From an uncultured Oscillospiraceae bacterium (GTDB lineage Bacteria > Bacillota > Clostridia > Oscillospirales > Oscillospiraceae): a stretch of DNA of 21,613 nt. The stretch is taken from positions 1 through 21,613 of the forward strand of contig CAKTGM010000033.1 of assembly GCA_934561515.1 (NCBI GenBank). The letters are read 5' to 3'. The notes under the pieces are model-generated. The model made no database searches. It saw nothing but the letters and a program-made list of their open reading frames with translations, and was not told the DNA's origin. Positions within the stretch are counted from its first letter, which is position 1. Each line of letters opens with the position of its first letter. Position numbers and translations under genes: made by a program. Shown piece after piece: positions 7,529 through 13,629 of this stretch.

Positions 7529-7607
7529 ACGCAGCAAGGTGAACGATCCTCGTTAGCGCTATGTCTCTAAATTCAGCCGGTCAGCAATATATTAACCGCA
7601 CGCAGGG

Positions 7608-7880
7608 TCAAGGGAGGTTCGGTATCACGCCGCAGCGCGGGAACATGCGTGCGTTGTCGATGTTCTTGTTGGGACGGGCTTTGATATACGGCTTCTCGGC
7701 GAACACCATGATCGGCAAAACGAGGATAGAAAACGAGGGGCCGGTTGACAGCCATGCGGTCATCTCATCTTGGAGGATGGGCAGCCGGGTGTGTATCCCC
7801 TCATACTCGCTGACGGTACGGAGATTGCGCTGATGCGCGTTCAACTGTCCAAGTAATTCCGTGTATAACAATAAATGCAA
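7608..7880 (-). CDS. Unrecognised small ORF, possible remnant
   Basis: A 90-residue frame starting at TTG (7880) about 10 nt after AGAGGT. The N-terminal half looks helical (LLGQLNAHQRNLRTVSEYEG) and the middle has a hydrophobic stretch (SFSILVLPIMVF). Overlapping frames exist on both strands, so the coding frame is uncertain. I recognise no family. Its position between the integrase unit and the corC promoter suggests a mobile-element gene or a fragment. Confidence 0.3.
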   Translation of the reverse strand: MHLLLYTELLGQLNAHQRNLRTVSEYEGIHTRLPILQDEMTAWLSTGPSFSILVLPIMVFAEKPYIKARPNKNIDNARMFPRCGVIPNLP

Positions 7881-7911
7881 TAACCGGCCTACCTCTTAAC
7901 AGCTTCTTTGC

Positions 7912-7940
7912 TTGACGGTGCCGGGAGCGTCTGGTACAAT
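7912..7940 (+). promoter_or_regulatory. Sigma-A promoter of the corC/AI-2E operon
   Basis: TTGACG (7912-7917), a 17-nt spacer and TACAAT (7935-7940). The transcript would begin near 7947 and carry an unusually long leader of about 190 nt before the corC start, including the small ORF below. Confidence 0.75.
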
Positions 7941-7964
7941 ACCATCAATTTGAAACGAAGGAGG

Positions 7965-8054
7965 ATGCGTGCCAATATGGATACCGACGGCAGTGACTAT
8001 CACAGTAGCCACCTGATCTGTCATCTGTTTGTGAAAGCATATCTGCGCTGCTAA
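7965..8054 (+). CDS. Possible leader peptide upstream of corC
   Basis: A short ORF (29 codons from the ATG at 7965, or 25 from the better-spaced ATG at 7977) follows AAGGAGG at 7958-7964 and ends with TAA at 8052. The shorter product, MDTDGSDYHSSHLICHLFVK plus AYLRC, is rich in His, Cys and Asp. It sits between a good promoter and a T6 tract at 8073-8078, all upstream of corC. It could be a regulatory upstream ORF; only the promoter, ribosome site and ORF are seen, and the function is inference. Confidence 0.4.
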   Translation: MRANMDTDGSDYHSSHLICHLFVKAYLRC

Positions 8055-8135
8055 GAAGTGGGGCAGACGTGCTTTTTTGCGCTTATTTGAGCGCTTTGAC
8101 GATTCAGACAGACGACAGAAAAGGAGCTATTTATC

Positions 8136-9416
8136 TTGTCAACGACAACTTGTATCATTATTATGGCGGTGTGCTTGCTGCTCTCCGCCTACTTTTCCGC
8201 CACGGAGACCGCGTTTTCCTCCGCCAGCACCACGCGGCTCAAAACCCTTGCTGAAAAGGGCAATGCCAACGCCGCCCTCGCGTGCGAGCTGCTGGAGCAG
8301 TATGACCGGCTGCTCTCTACCATCTTGATTGGCAACAACATCGTCAATATTGCGACGGCCTCCATCGGCACGGTGCTCTTTGTGCGCCATTACGGCGACG
8401 CGGGCGCGACGATCTCCACCGTGGTCGTCACAGTGGTGGTGCTGATCTTCGGCGAGATCTCGCCCAAAAGCATCGCCAAGGACTGCGCGGAGCGCTTTGC
8501 CATGTTCTCCGCGCCCATCCTGCGGGTTCTCATCTGGGTGCTGCTGCCGCTCAATCTGCTCTTCTCCCTCTGGAAAAAGCTGCTGGCGAAGGTCTTCCGC
8601 CTGAACAGTGAGAGCAAAATGTCGCAGGAGGAGCTGCTGATGCTCGTGGACGAGGTGCAGCAGGGCGGCAGTATCGACAGGAGCGAGGGCGAGCTGCTGC
8701 GCAACGCCATCGAATTTTCCGAGCAGCAGGCAAAGGACATCCTCATCCACCGCGTAGACCTTGCGGCGCTGCCGGTCGCGGCGAGCCGGGAGGAGGCTGC
8801 TGCGCTGTTCACCAATACTAAGTATTCCCGTCTGCTGGTCTATCAGGATTCCATCGACCATATCCTCGGCACCGTCCATCGCAAGGACTTTTACGTTGGC
8901 TGCGGCGTGACTGATAAGCCGATCGCCGAGCTGCTTTCACCTGCCATCTTTGTACCGGAGAATGAGCCGATCAGTCTGCTGCTCAAAAAGATGCAGCAGG
9001 GCAAGACGCACGTTGCCGTCGTGGTGGACGAATATGGCGGTACCTGCGGCATTGTCACGATGGAGGATATCCTCGAAGAGCTGGTGGGCGAGATCTGGGA
9101 CGAGCACGAGCAGGAGGAGATCCCCATCCGCGAGACGGCGGAGCACACTTACCTTGTGGACGCAGGAATGGACTTTGACGATTTTGCCGATTTCTTCCAC
9201 CTCAAGACCGACTCGGAGATGGTGTCGGTCAGCGGATGGGTGATGGAGCGCTGCGGCGGCGTGCCAGAGAGCGGCGACCGCTTTGCTTACGATGATCTTG
9301 ATGTGCTTGTTGTCAAAGTGGACCACCACCGCATCGAGGAGCTGCGCGTCACACAGCGACCGCACGCCGGTAAAAAGGGGGAGACTGCGCTGATTGGAGA
9401 GATGGTCCATGAATAA
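8136..9416 (+). CDS. CNNM/CorC-family membrane protein (hemolysin C-like, DUF21-CBS-CorC)
   Basis: A 426-residue inner-membrane protein of the CNNM/CorC family, implicated in Mg2+ (or Co2+) transport. The N-terminal DUF21 domain with about four hydrophobic segments spans residues about 1-190 (with GNNIVNIATASIGTVLF and FGEISPKSIAKDC). A CBS pair (about 200-325) includes VAVVVDEYGGTCGIVTMEDI and the linker ILEELVGEIWDE. The C-terminal CorC/HlyC FAD-like domain covers about 335-410. Start is TTG at 8136, 9 nt after AAGGAG; no ATG nearby has such a site. The stop overlaps the next gene by 8 nt, so the two are co-translated. Confidence 0.9.
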   Translation: MSTTTCIIIMAVCLLLSAYFSATETAFSSASTTRLKTLAEKGNANAALACELLEQYDRLLSTILIGNNIVNIATASIGTVLFVRHYGDAGATISTVVVTVVVLIFGEISPKSIAKDCAERFAMFSAPILRVLIWVLLPLNLLFSLWKKLLAKVFRLNSESKMSQEELLMLVDEVQQGGSIDRSEGELLRNAIEFSEQQAKDILIHRVDLAALPVAASREEAAALFTNTKYSRLLVYQDSIDHILGTVHRKDFYVGCGVTDKPIAELLSPAIFVPENEPISLLLKKMQQGKTHVAVVVDEYGGTCGIVTMEDILEELVGEIWDEHEQEEIPIRETAEHTYLVDAGMDFDDFADFFHLKTDSEMVSVSGWVMERCGGVPESGDRFAYDDLDVLVVKVDHHRIEELRVTQRPHAGKKGETALIGEMVHE

Positions 9417-10527
9417 ACAACTCAAGCAGCAGATGCTTCTGATTTTTTTCGGCGTGGCGCTTTTTGCCGCGCTGACTAACCTGAATGAAGTGGCGGGCTT
9501 TTTCCGCGTTTTGGCAGGTATTCTGTCGCCGGTGGTCTCGGGCCTTCTGCTCGCATTCGTGCTGAGCGTTCCGATGCTCGGCATTGCACGGAGGCTCACC
9601 ACCCATTTCCCGAAGATGAAGGAAAAAACGGTCGACGCCCTGAGCCTGACACTGACGATGCTCTGTGTCGCAGTGCTGGTATTCCTGCTGTGCGTGCTGG
9701 CGATCCCGCAGTTGGCCGCGTCGGTCCGGAGCATTGCCGTGCTTGTAAGGGAGAACTGGCCCGACTGGGTGGCGCTGCTGAGCAGCTACGGCGTCGACAC
9801 CACGGAGCTAACGAAGCTTGCGGCCTCGTTCGACTGGAAGACGGCAGTGGAAAAGCTCTTCACCGGCGCGGGGGCCGTGATCGGATCGGTCGTCGACCTG
9901 GCAAGCTCAACGGTATCTGTCACGGTAAACGCCGTGTTCGCGTTCGTGATCATGTTCTATGTACTGTTGGGTCGGCGGGAGCTCGGTAAGCAGAGCCGCG
10001 GCTTTCTGTATGCGTACTGCAAGGAGAGTACGGCAAACCGTATTTGCCGCATCGCAAAGCTGACGCACGATACTTACGCAAAGTTTTTCTCCGGTCAGTG
10101 CATCGAGGTGCTGATCCTCGGCACGTTGATCTTCCTCGCGTTTTCCGTCTTCCGCATCCCCTACGCAGCGCTGACGGCTGTGCTGACAGCGGCATTCGCG
10201 TTCATCCCATATATCGGCGCGTTTGCATCCTGCCTGATCGGCGTACTGCTCACGCTGCTGGCCGCGCCGGAGAAGGCAATACTGTGCTTCCTTGTTTATC
10301 AGGCGGTGCAGTTCATCGAAAACCAGTTCATCTACCCGCATGTGGTCGGCGGCAGCGTGGGGCTTTCTCCGCTGTGGACACTGCTGGCCGCACTGCTCGG
10401 CGGAAAGCTGTTCGGCATCATAGGTATCGTGTTCTTCATCCCGCTGGCGGCAGTGGTCTCACAGCTTTTGCAGGGGGATATCGAGCAGCGACTCGCCGCA
10501 CGGGAGAAAATAAGATCTGAGAAGTGA
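9409..10527 (+). CDS. AI-2E family transporter (PerM/YtvI type)
   Basis: A 372-residue polytopic membrane protein of the AI-2E exporter superfamily. The family plan is visible: two N-terminal spans, a further span near residue 90, a less hydrophobic loop (about 105-150), then several C-terminal spans with the conserved FIPYIGAF and the segment FIENQFIYPHVVGGSVGLSP. Substrate is not predictable; some members act in Na+/H+ exchange rather than autoinducer export. ATG at 9409 follows GGAGAG with 7-nt spacing and overlaps the corC stop (ATGAATAA). Coupling to CorC suggests a joint role in ion or envelope homeostasis, by inference. Confidence 0.9.
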   Translation: MNKQLKQQMLLIFFGVALFAALTNLNEVAGFFRVLAGILSPVVSGLLLAFVLSVPMLGIARRLTTHFPKMKEKTVDALSLTLTMLCVAVLVFLLCVLAIPQLAASVRSIAVLVRENWPDWVALLSSYGVDTTELTKLAASFDWKTAVEKLFTGAGAVIGSVVDLASSTVSVTVNAVFAFVIMFYVLLGRRELGKQSRGFLYAYCKESTANRICRIAKLTHDTYAKFFSGQCIEVLILGTLIFLAFSVFRIPYAALTAVLTAAFAFIPYIGAFASCLIGVLLTLLAAPEKAILCFLVYQAVQFIENQFIYPHVVGGSVGLSPLWTLLAALLGGKLFGIIGIVFFIPLAAVVSQLLQGDIEQRLAAREKIRSEK

Positions 10528-10571
10528 AGGAAAGATAGATGGAAACCAACCGGTTTCCATCTATCTTTCCT
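10528..10571 (+). terminator. Perfect 20-bp hairpin directly after AI-2E gene
   Basis: Arms 10528-10547 and 10552-10571 are perfectly complementary over 20 bp with an AACC loop, beginning at the base after the stop codon. There is no T tract afterwards, so termination is not certain. It may protect the mRNA 3' end or mark a recombination junction, since homology to 7324-7430 begins 8 bp beyond it. Confidence 0.6.
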
Positions 10572-10686
10572 ATCCGCATACCAACGCGTTCAGGTCGGCG
10601 GACTCCTGCCGGTCGAGCTGATTTTGGAAAGCTTTCATGTAGTCCTGCATTGCGCCGCCTTCTTTTGGCAGCCAACACACATACCA
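10570..10686 (-). pseudogene. Truncated copy of the small integrase-adjacent gene
   Basis: Positions 10580-10686 align without gaps to 7324-7430 with 13 differences in 107 bases by my count. The copy keeps the start (MQDYMKAFQNQLDRQE) but breaks off after 26 codons at a TAG (10570-10572) overlapping the edge of the hairpin. The ribosome site is degraded (AGAAGG for AAGGAGG). It is a fragment left by duplication or recombination. Confidence 0.75.
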
Positions 10687-10704
10687 TAACCCAGCGCAGA
10701 ATAG

Positions 10705-10733
10705 TTGTAATGCCTTTTGTCGCGTAGTATGAT
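10705..10733 (+). promoter_or_regulatory. Putative promoter of the acetyltransferase gene
   Basis: TTGTAA (10705-10710), a 17-nt spacer and TATGAT (10728-10733), 32 nt before the start codon. It is a moderate match. Confidence 0.55.
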
Positions 10734-10765
10734 CAATAGGTAACCAAGCAAGGAGCCGTAGCGAT

Positions 10766-11344
10766 ATGACAGAGAAAGAGAAAATGCTGCAGGGTCTGCT
10801 CTACGATGCAAGCTGTGAAGAACTGACGCAAGACCGGCTTGCGGCGAAGGAGCTGTGCTTTGCCTACAATCAGACGCCGCCTTCCGATGAGACGCGGCAG
10901 CGCGAGCTGCTGCGCCGTCTGCTCGGTGCAGCCGGCGAGCGTTTTACGATCCTTGCACCGTTCTGGTGCGATTACGGCTGCAACATTACCATCGGCGAGG
11001 ACTTCTTTGCCAACCACAATACGGTTATCCTTGACTGCGCAAAGGTGACCTTTGGCGACCATGTTTTCGTCGCACCGAACTGCGGGTTCTATACGGCTGG
11101 TCATCCGCTTGACGCGGAACGGCGCGATCAGGGGCTGGAGTACGCCCGTCCCATCACGGTCGGCGACGACGTCTGGATCGGCGCAGGCGTGCAGGTCATG
11201 CCAGGTGTCACCATCGGCAGCAACGTGGTCATTGGCGGCGGCAGCGTCGTCGTGAAGGACATTCCGGACGGCGTGTTGGCGGTCGGGAATCCCTGCCGCG
11301 TTGTGCGTATACTTACGGAGAAGGATGAGCCCGCGTCCAACTGA
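10766..11344 (+). CDS. maa: Maltose/galactoside O-acetyltransferase (LacA/Maa type)
   Basis: A 192-residue cytosolic left-handed beta-helix acetyltransferase that moves acetyl from acetyl-CoA to sugar hydroxyls. The N-terminal Mac domain (MTEKEKMLQGLLYDA) is followed by hexapeptide repeats: NITIGEDFFANHNTVILDCA at 73-92, the probable catalytic His113 in TAGHPLD, and WIGAGVQVMPGVTIGSNVVI. The C-terminal GNPCRVVR is typical. AAGGAG (10750-10755) precedes the ATG by 10 nt. It is monocistronic, between its own promoter and terminator. The physiological sugar is unknown. Confidence 0.93.
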   Translation: MTEKEKMLQGLLYDASCEELTQDRLAAKELCFAYNQTPPSDETRQRELLRRLLGAAGERFTILAPFWCDYGCNITIGEDFFANHNTVILDCAKVTFGDHVFVAPNCGFYTAGHPLDAERRDQGLEYARPITVGDDVWIGAGVQVMPGVTIGSNVVIGGGSVVVKDIPDGVLAVGNPCRVVRILTEKDEPASN

Positions 11345-11355
11345 ATCAGGTCTCG

Positions 11356-11387
11356 GCCTCCTGCCATGTTGGCGGGAGGCTTTCTTT
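11356..11387 (+). terminator. Rho-independent terminator after maa
   Basis: GCCTCCTGCC (11356-11365), a 5-nt loop, GGCGGGAGGC (11371-11380), then TTTCTTT. Confidence 0.85.
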
Positions 11388-11416
11388 GCCTATTGCTGCG
11401 CAGATTTTGAGGCGTG

Positions 11417-11854
11417 TCAATACACATTGGGCCATTCATCATCCGGCTCAATGCGCCGCTGATGATGCACGGCATCCTCAAAGCACACCCGACCGTTCGT
11501 GCGCTTTACCTCGTCTACCGCGAAGCCGCGCAGCTCACGCGTGTAGATGTCGTCGGTACGGAAGTGCGCAGCGATGGTGTGGCACATCATGTTCAGCTCC
11601 ACCGCCCACTTGAAGATGATGCGGCAGAGACGATTGTTGTTGTCATCCAGCGTACCCTGAATGGCTGTCAGGATAGCTTTGGAAATGTACGCGGTGTTGT
11701 CTTCCGTGCCGAGGTAGCCCATGTAGAAGCGTAGCGCCTTCTCGACAAATTCGCTGCGGCTCTGGCAGTTATCCTCTGCGAGCCAACTATCCATACGCTG
11801 AATGGTGCTGGGGCGAAGCCATAATGTGGTGTTTCTCTTGTTATTTTCGTTCAT
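11417..11854 (-). CDS. Ribbon-helix-helix DNA-binding protein of a mobile element (ParR- or relaxosome-like)
   Basis: A 145-residue protein with an N-terminal ribbon-helix-helix pattern: the beta strand NTTLWLRPSTIQRMDSWL, then QSRSEFVEKALRFYM. A longer C-terminal region (FKWAVELNMMCHTIAAHFRT, then VDEVKRTNGRVCFEDAV) follows. Proteins of this shape in Clostridial plasmids and conjugative elements often sit beside ParM/StbA as centromere-binding partners, or beside mobilisation genes; neither partner is present here. The start ATG at 11854 has AAAGGAA upstream. The repeats at 11925-12035 upstream are candidate binding sites. Partition versus mobilisation cannot be decided. Confidence 0.75.
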   Translation of the reverse strand: MNENNKRNTTLWLRPSTIQRMDSWLAEDNCQSRSEFVEKALRFYMGYLGTEDNTAYISKAILTAIQGTLDDNNNRLCRIIFKWAVELNMMCHTIAAHFRTDDIYTRELRGFAVDEVKRTNGRVCFEDAVHHQRRIEPDDEWPNVY

Positions 11855-11924
11855 TCGTTATTTCCTTTCTGCCGGTGCGGTCAAAAACGCCGTAAACGCC
11901 TGACACACCGGGACTTTTCTGAGG

Positions 11925-12035
11925 ACCGACTGCGGTACGGTGCGCAAAAGGCTGAAACCGACTGCGGTCTTGAATTCGTGGAAAGCCCCGCACTGCGGGG
12001 CTTTGTGGGCGGGCCGCGCGCAGAAGCGACTGCGG
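11925..12035. repeat. ACCGACTGCGGT direct repeats (possible centromere/operator)
   Basis: Two identical 12-bp repeats ACCGACTGCGGT (11925-11936 and 11957-11968) start 32 bp apart, and a third 9-bp core CGACTGCGG lies at 12027-12035. They begin about 70 bp upstream of the ribbon-helix-helix gene. Repeats of this sort upstream of a DNA-binding gene are a usual form of operator or parC site. Confidence 0.5.
11982..12004. terminator. Bidirectional-type hairpin
   Basis: A perfect 11-bp stem (AAAGCCCCGCA / TGCGGGGCTTT) with a 1-nt centre, with A and T ends on both sides as in a short bidirectional terminator. It lies among the ACCGACTGCGGT repeats. Confidence 0.5.
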
Positions 12036-12181
12036 CCCTTTATCTCGTACTAAAATCGAACGGGTAAATAGGGGGGCTAAACTCTCCAAAAGTGGGTGTG
12101 GTCAGGAGGGAAAACTCACTCTAAGAGACTCATTTCTCCATTGTCGGAACAGAATTCGTAAGGCTCTCTTACACATCGCTC

Positions 12182-12201
12182 ACAAACGTTGCAACGTTTG
12201 T
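12182..12201. repeat. 20-bp perfect palindrome in noncoding region
   Basis: ACAAACGTTGCAACGTTTGT is self-complementary over all 20 bases. It lies in a stretch of about 550 bases (11855-12409) with no supported gene. It is a possible dimeric-regulator site or part of an origin of transfer or replication; nothing in the sequence decides between these. Confidence 0.6.
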
Positions 12202-12308
12202 TTCAAAGGGGCTTGGCGGGTACACACTCCACCTCACCAACAGGATCGCACACAGTGGCCCACACGGGCAAGCAGGGGCTGTTTACGCAGGAGCTGCACT
12301 GGGGCTGA

Positions 12309-12339
12309 TTCTGCTATTGAAAACGGCAGAAGCTTTTTT
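12309..12339 (+). terminator. Weak plus-strand terminator
   Basis: A 6-bp stem TTCTGC/GCAGAA with an 11-nt loop, followed shortly by T6 (12334-12339). No plus-strand gene precedes it, so it may serve an untranslated RNA or be incidental. Confidence 0.35.
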
Positions 12340-12409
12340 GTTGGGTATTGCAGCGTAAAAAGCGTAAATATGACAGCTTTCCAGCGTGTTTAGATGCTGC
12401 GATCCCTTT

Positions 12410-12700
12410 TCATGAACAACGGCATTTTGGCACCGCCACTACTCTTGGATTGCACCGCGAGCCTTTGAAACGCTGCTCACAGATGTCAGGGCGTTCTATT
12501 TGTATGGTCGAAGGATGTGTGAGAGGGAGAAGCAGAGAGCCTTCTGGACATCGACGCACGCATTGTGCGTCGATGTCCAGAGGCACCGCGGTCCCGCGGG
12601 AACGCGCAGCCCCGCTGCTGGTTCCTGTGCCGCACCGGCGAGCTTCACGGTTTGCCATCGCTGCGTCGAAGTGCAGAGGAGAACTATCTACCATTTTCAC
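12410..12700 (-). CDS. Small ORF coupled to the HTH gene, function unknown
   Basis: A 96-residue frame starting at GTG (12700), overlapping the stop of the preceding HTH gene by 3 nt (GTGA), the same junction style as the gene pair upstream. The product is Arg/Cys-rich (ANREARRCGTGTSS, GTAVPLDIDAQC) with no recognisable domain. Part of the frame is made of the arms of the 16-bp hairpin at 12544-12580, so the C-terminal part may not be protein-coding. The overlap supports translation; the odd composition argues against a folded enzyme. Confidence 0.4.
   Translation of the reverse strand: MKMVDSSPLHFDAAMANREARRCGTGTSSGAARSRGTAVPLDIDAQCVRRCPEGSLLLPLTHPSTIQIERPDICEQRFKGSRCNPRVVAVPKCRCS
12544..12580. 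repeat. 16-bp perfect hairpin
   Basis: CTGGACATCGACGCAC (12544-12559) and its complement (12565-12580) enclose a 5-nt loop. A second short stem (CCGCGG-tc-CCGCGG, about 12587-12600) follows at once. The pair could form a structured RNA or a DNA cruciform. Confidence 0.6.
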
Positions 12701-13122
12701 GCACCCTGCTGCGCGGACAGTATTGCCTGTACCCGATGCCGCTCCGCTGTGCTGTCCAGCGCTGTGAGCTGTCGTTCATAGAAACGCTCCATGACCTCGT
12801 GCATCGGGAGGAGCGTATAGAGCAGATTGCCGTTCCGCTTGACGCCCTGCTTCGTGATGACGGTGGTGTGCTCCGTAACGATGAGCCCACGTTCCTCCAG
12901 CAGACGAATATGCTTGGCAACGGTATTGCGCGAGAGGTGTAGCTTCTTTGCGATGGTCGCTTCACTCGGATGACATTGATTTGTCTTGCGGTTCGCATGA
13001 CGCAGCAGGTAGATGTACACCGCGACCGCACCGGCGGGCAGGTCAAAGTCCAGTAACTCATTTGGAACGGGGAAGCAGTTCTTCGCGCGTTCCCAGCCGA
13101 TCGGCGGCTTTGTTCTTCTCAC
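12697..13122 (-). CDS. Helix-turn-helix (wHTH) protein of a mobile element
   Basis: A 141-residue protein with a winged helix-turn-helix. After FPVPNELLDFDLPAGAVAVY, the segment QCHPSEATIAKKLHLSRNTV plus AKHIRLLEERGLI is a classic recognition helix and wing, as in replication-initiator-linked HTH proteins of Clostridial plasmids and ICEs. GTG at 13122 overlaps the stop of the excisionase-like gene (GTGA), and its own stop overlaps the next GTG, so three genes form a tightly coupled unit. It probably controls replication or transcription of the element. No replication initiator is present beside it. Confidence 0.75.
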   Translation of the reverse strand: MRRTKPPIGWERAKNCFPVPNELLDFDLPAGAVAVYIYLLRHANRKTNQCHPSEATIAKKLHLSRNTVAKHIRLLEERGLIVTEHTTVITKQGVKRNGNLLYTLLPMHEVMERFYERQLTALDSTAERHRVQAILSAQQGA

Positions 13123-13334
13123 GTATCACCACCGCCCTTTGTGTGCTGCTCGACCCATTCGATGAACTTCTCTTTCGGTACGACCATGCGGCTGCCGACG
13201 CGCAGCGTTGGAAAGTCCCTTTCGTGCATCAGCTCGTACGCGCTGGACGGTGCGACGCCGAGCACTCGTGCGACCATTGCCGCGTTAAGGAACAGAGGCA
13301 GATCGTCATAGGTCTTGTAGGTTGACTCTTTCAA
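13119..13334 (-). CDS. Excisionase-like helix-turn-helix protein
   Basis: A 71-residue protein of the HTH_17/excisionase type. FLNAAMVARVLGVAPSSAYE forms the helix-turn-helix, and LRVGSRMVVPKEKFIEWVEQ the wing and final helix typical of Xis/MerR-like proteins. Start is TTG at 13334, 8 nt after GGAGG; no ATG fits. Such proteins direct excision by the cognate integrase or regulate mobile-element operons. Here the integrase lies 6 kb away, unlike the usual xis-int pair, so the function is tentative. Confidence 0.75.
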   Translation of the reverse strand: MKESTYKTYDDLPLFLNAAMVARVLGVAPSSAYELMHERDFPTLRVGSRMVVPKEKFIEWVEQHTKGGGDT

Positions 13335-13440
13335 AAAATTTACCTCCGTGTATTGGAATTCAGAGAAAAGGTTCTTGCGCTTCGGAGGTCTCTCTGTTAG
13401 ACTGTTCGCAGATGGCGTCTGCGTTTTCCGAAACGCGGCG

Positions 13441-13481
13441 TGCCGCTGAGCTGCTGCAACAGTTTAGCGGCATTTTCTTTT
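13441..13481 (+). terminator. Terminator-like hairpin
   Basis: TGCCGCT (13441-13447) pairs with AGCGGCA (13466-13472), with an inner CTG/CAG pair, followed by TTTTCTTTT. No plus-strand gene lies directly before it. It may insulate the DUF6076-like gene from read-through. Confidence 0.55.
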
Positions 13482-13514
13482 AGAGCTCCATTTCACTCAC
13501 GTCCCTTACTAAGA

Positions 13515-13543
13515 TTGATTTTCAGCGTTCCATCTGATACGAT
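13515..13543 (+). promoter_or_regulatory. Putative promoter of the zinc-cluster protein gene
   Basis: TTGATT (13515-13520), a 17-nt spacer and TACGAT (13538-13543), giving a leader of about 80 nt. A moderate match. Confidence 0.45.
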
Positions 13544-13629
13544 GAGGGTAACATACGCGGAGCATCCCAGCAATAGCTTTGGACGTATTACGGTAAATGT
13601 CAAAACTTTATCGGATACAAGGAGGCACC

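Noticed and set aside
7941..8135. A known Mg2+ riboswitch (M-box) upstream of corC
   Set aside because: I could not find convincing M-box or other known riboswitch stems; only a mini-ORF and a T tract are visible.
8139..8879. Long minus-strand frame opposite corC
   Set aside because: Shadow of the corC reading frame; the translated product is compositionally skewed and has no start signal.
10436..10687. Minus-strand ORF of 83 codons over the AI-2E 3' end
   Set aside because: It crosses the terminator-like hairpin and runs in a different frame from the recognisable duplicated gene fragment, which uses the frame ending at 10570.
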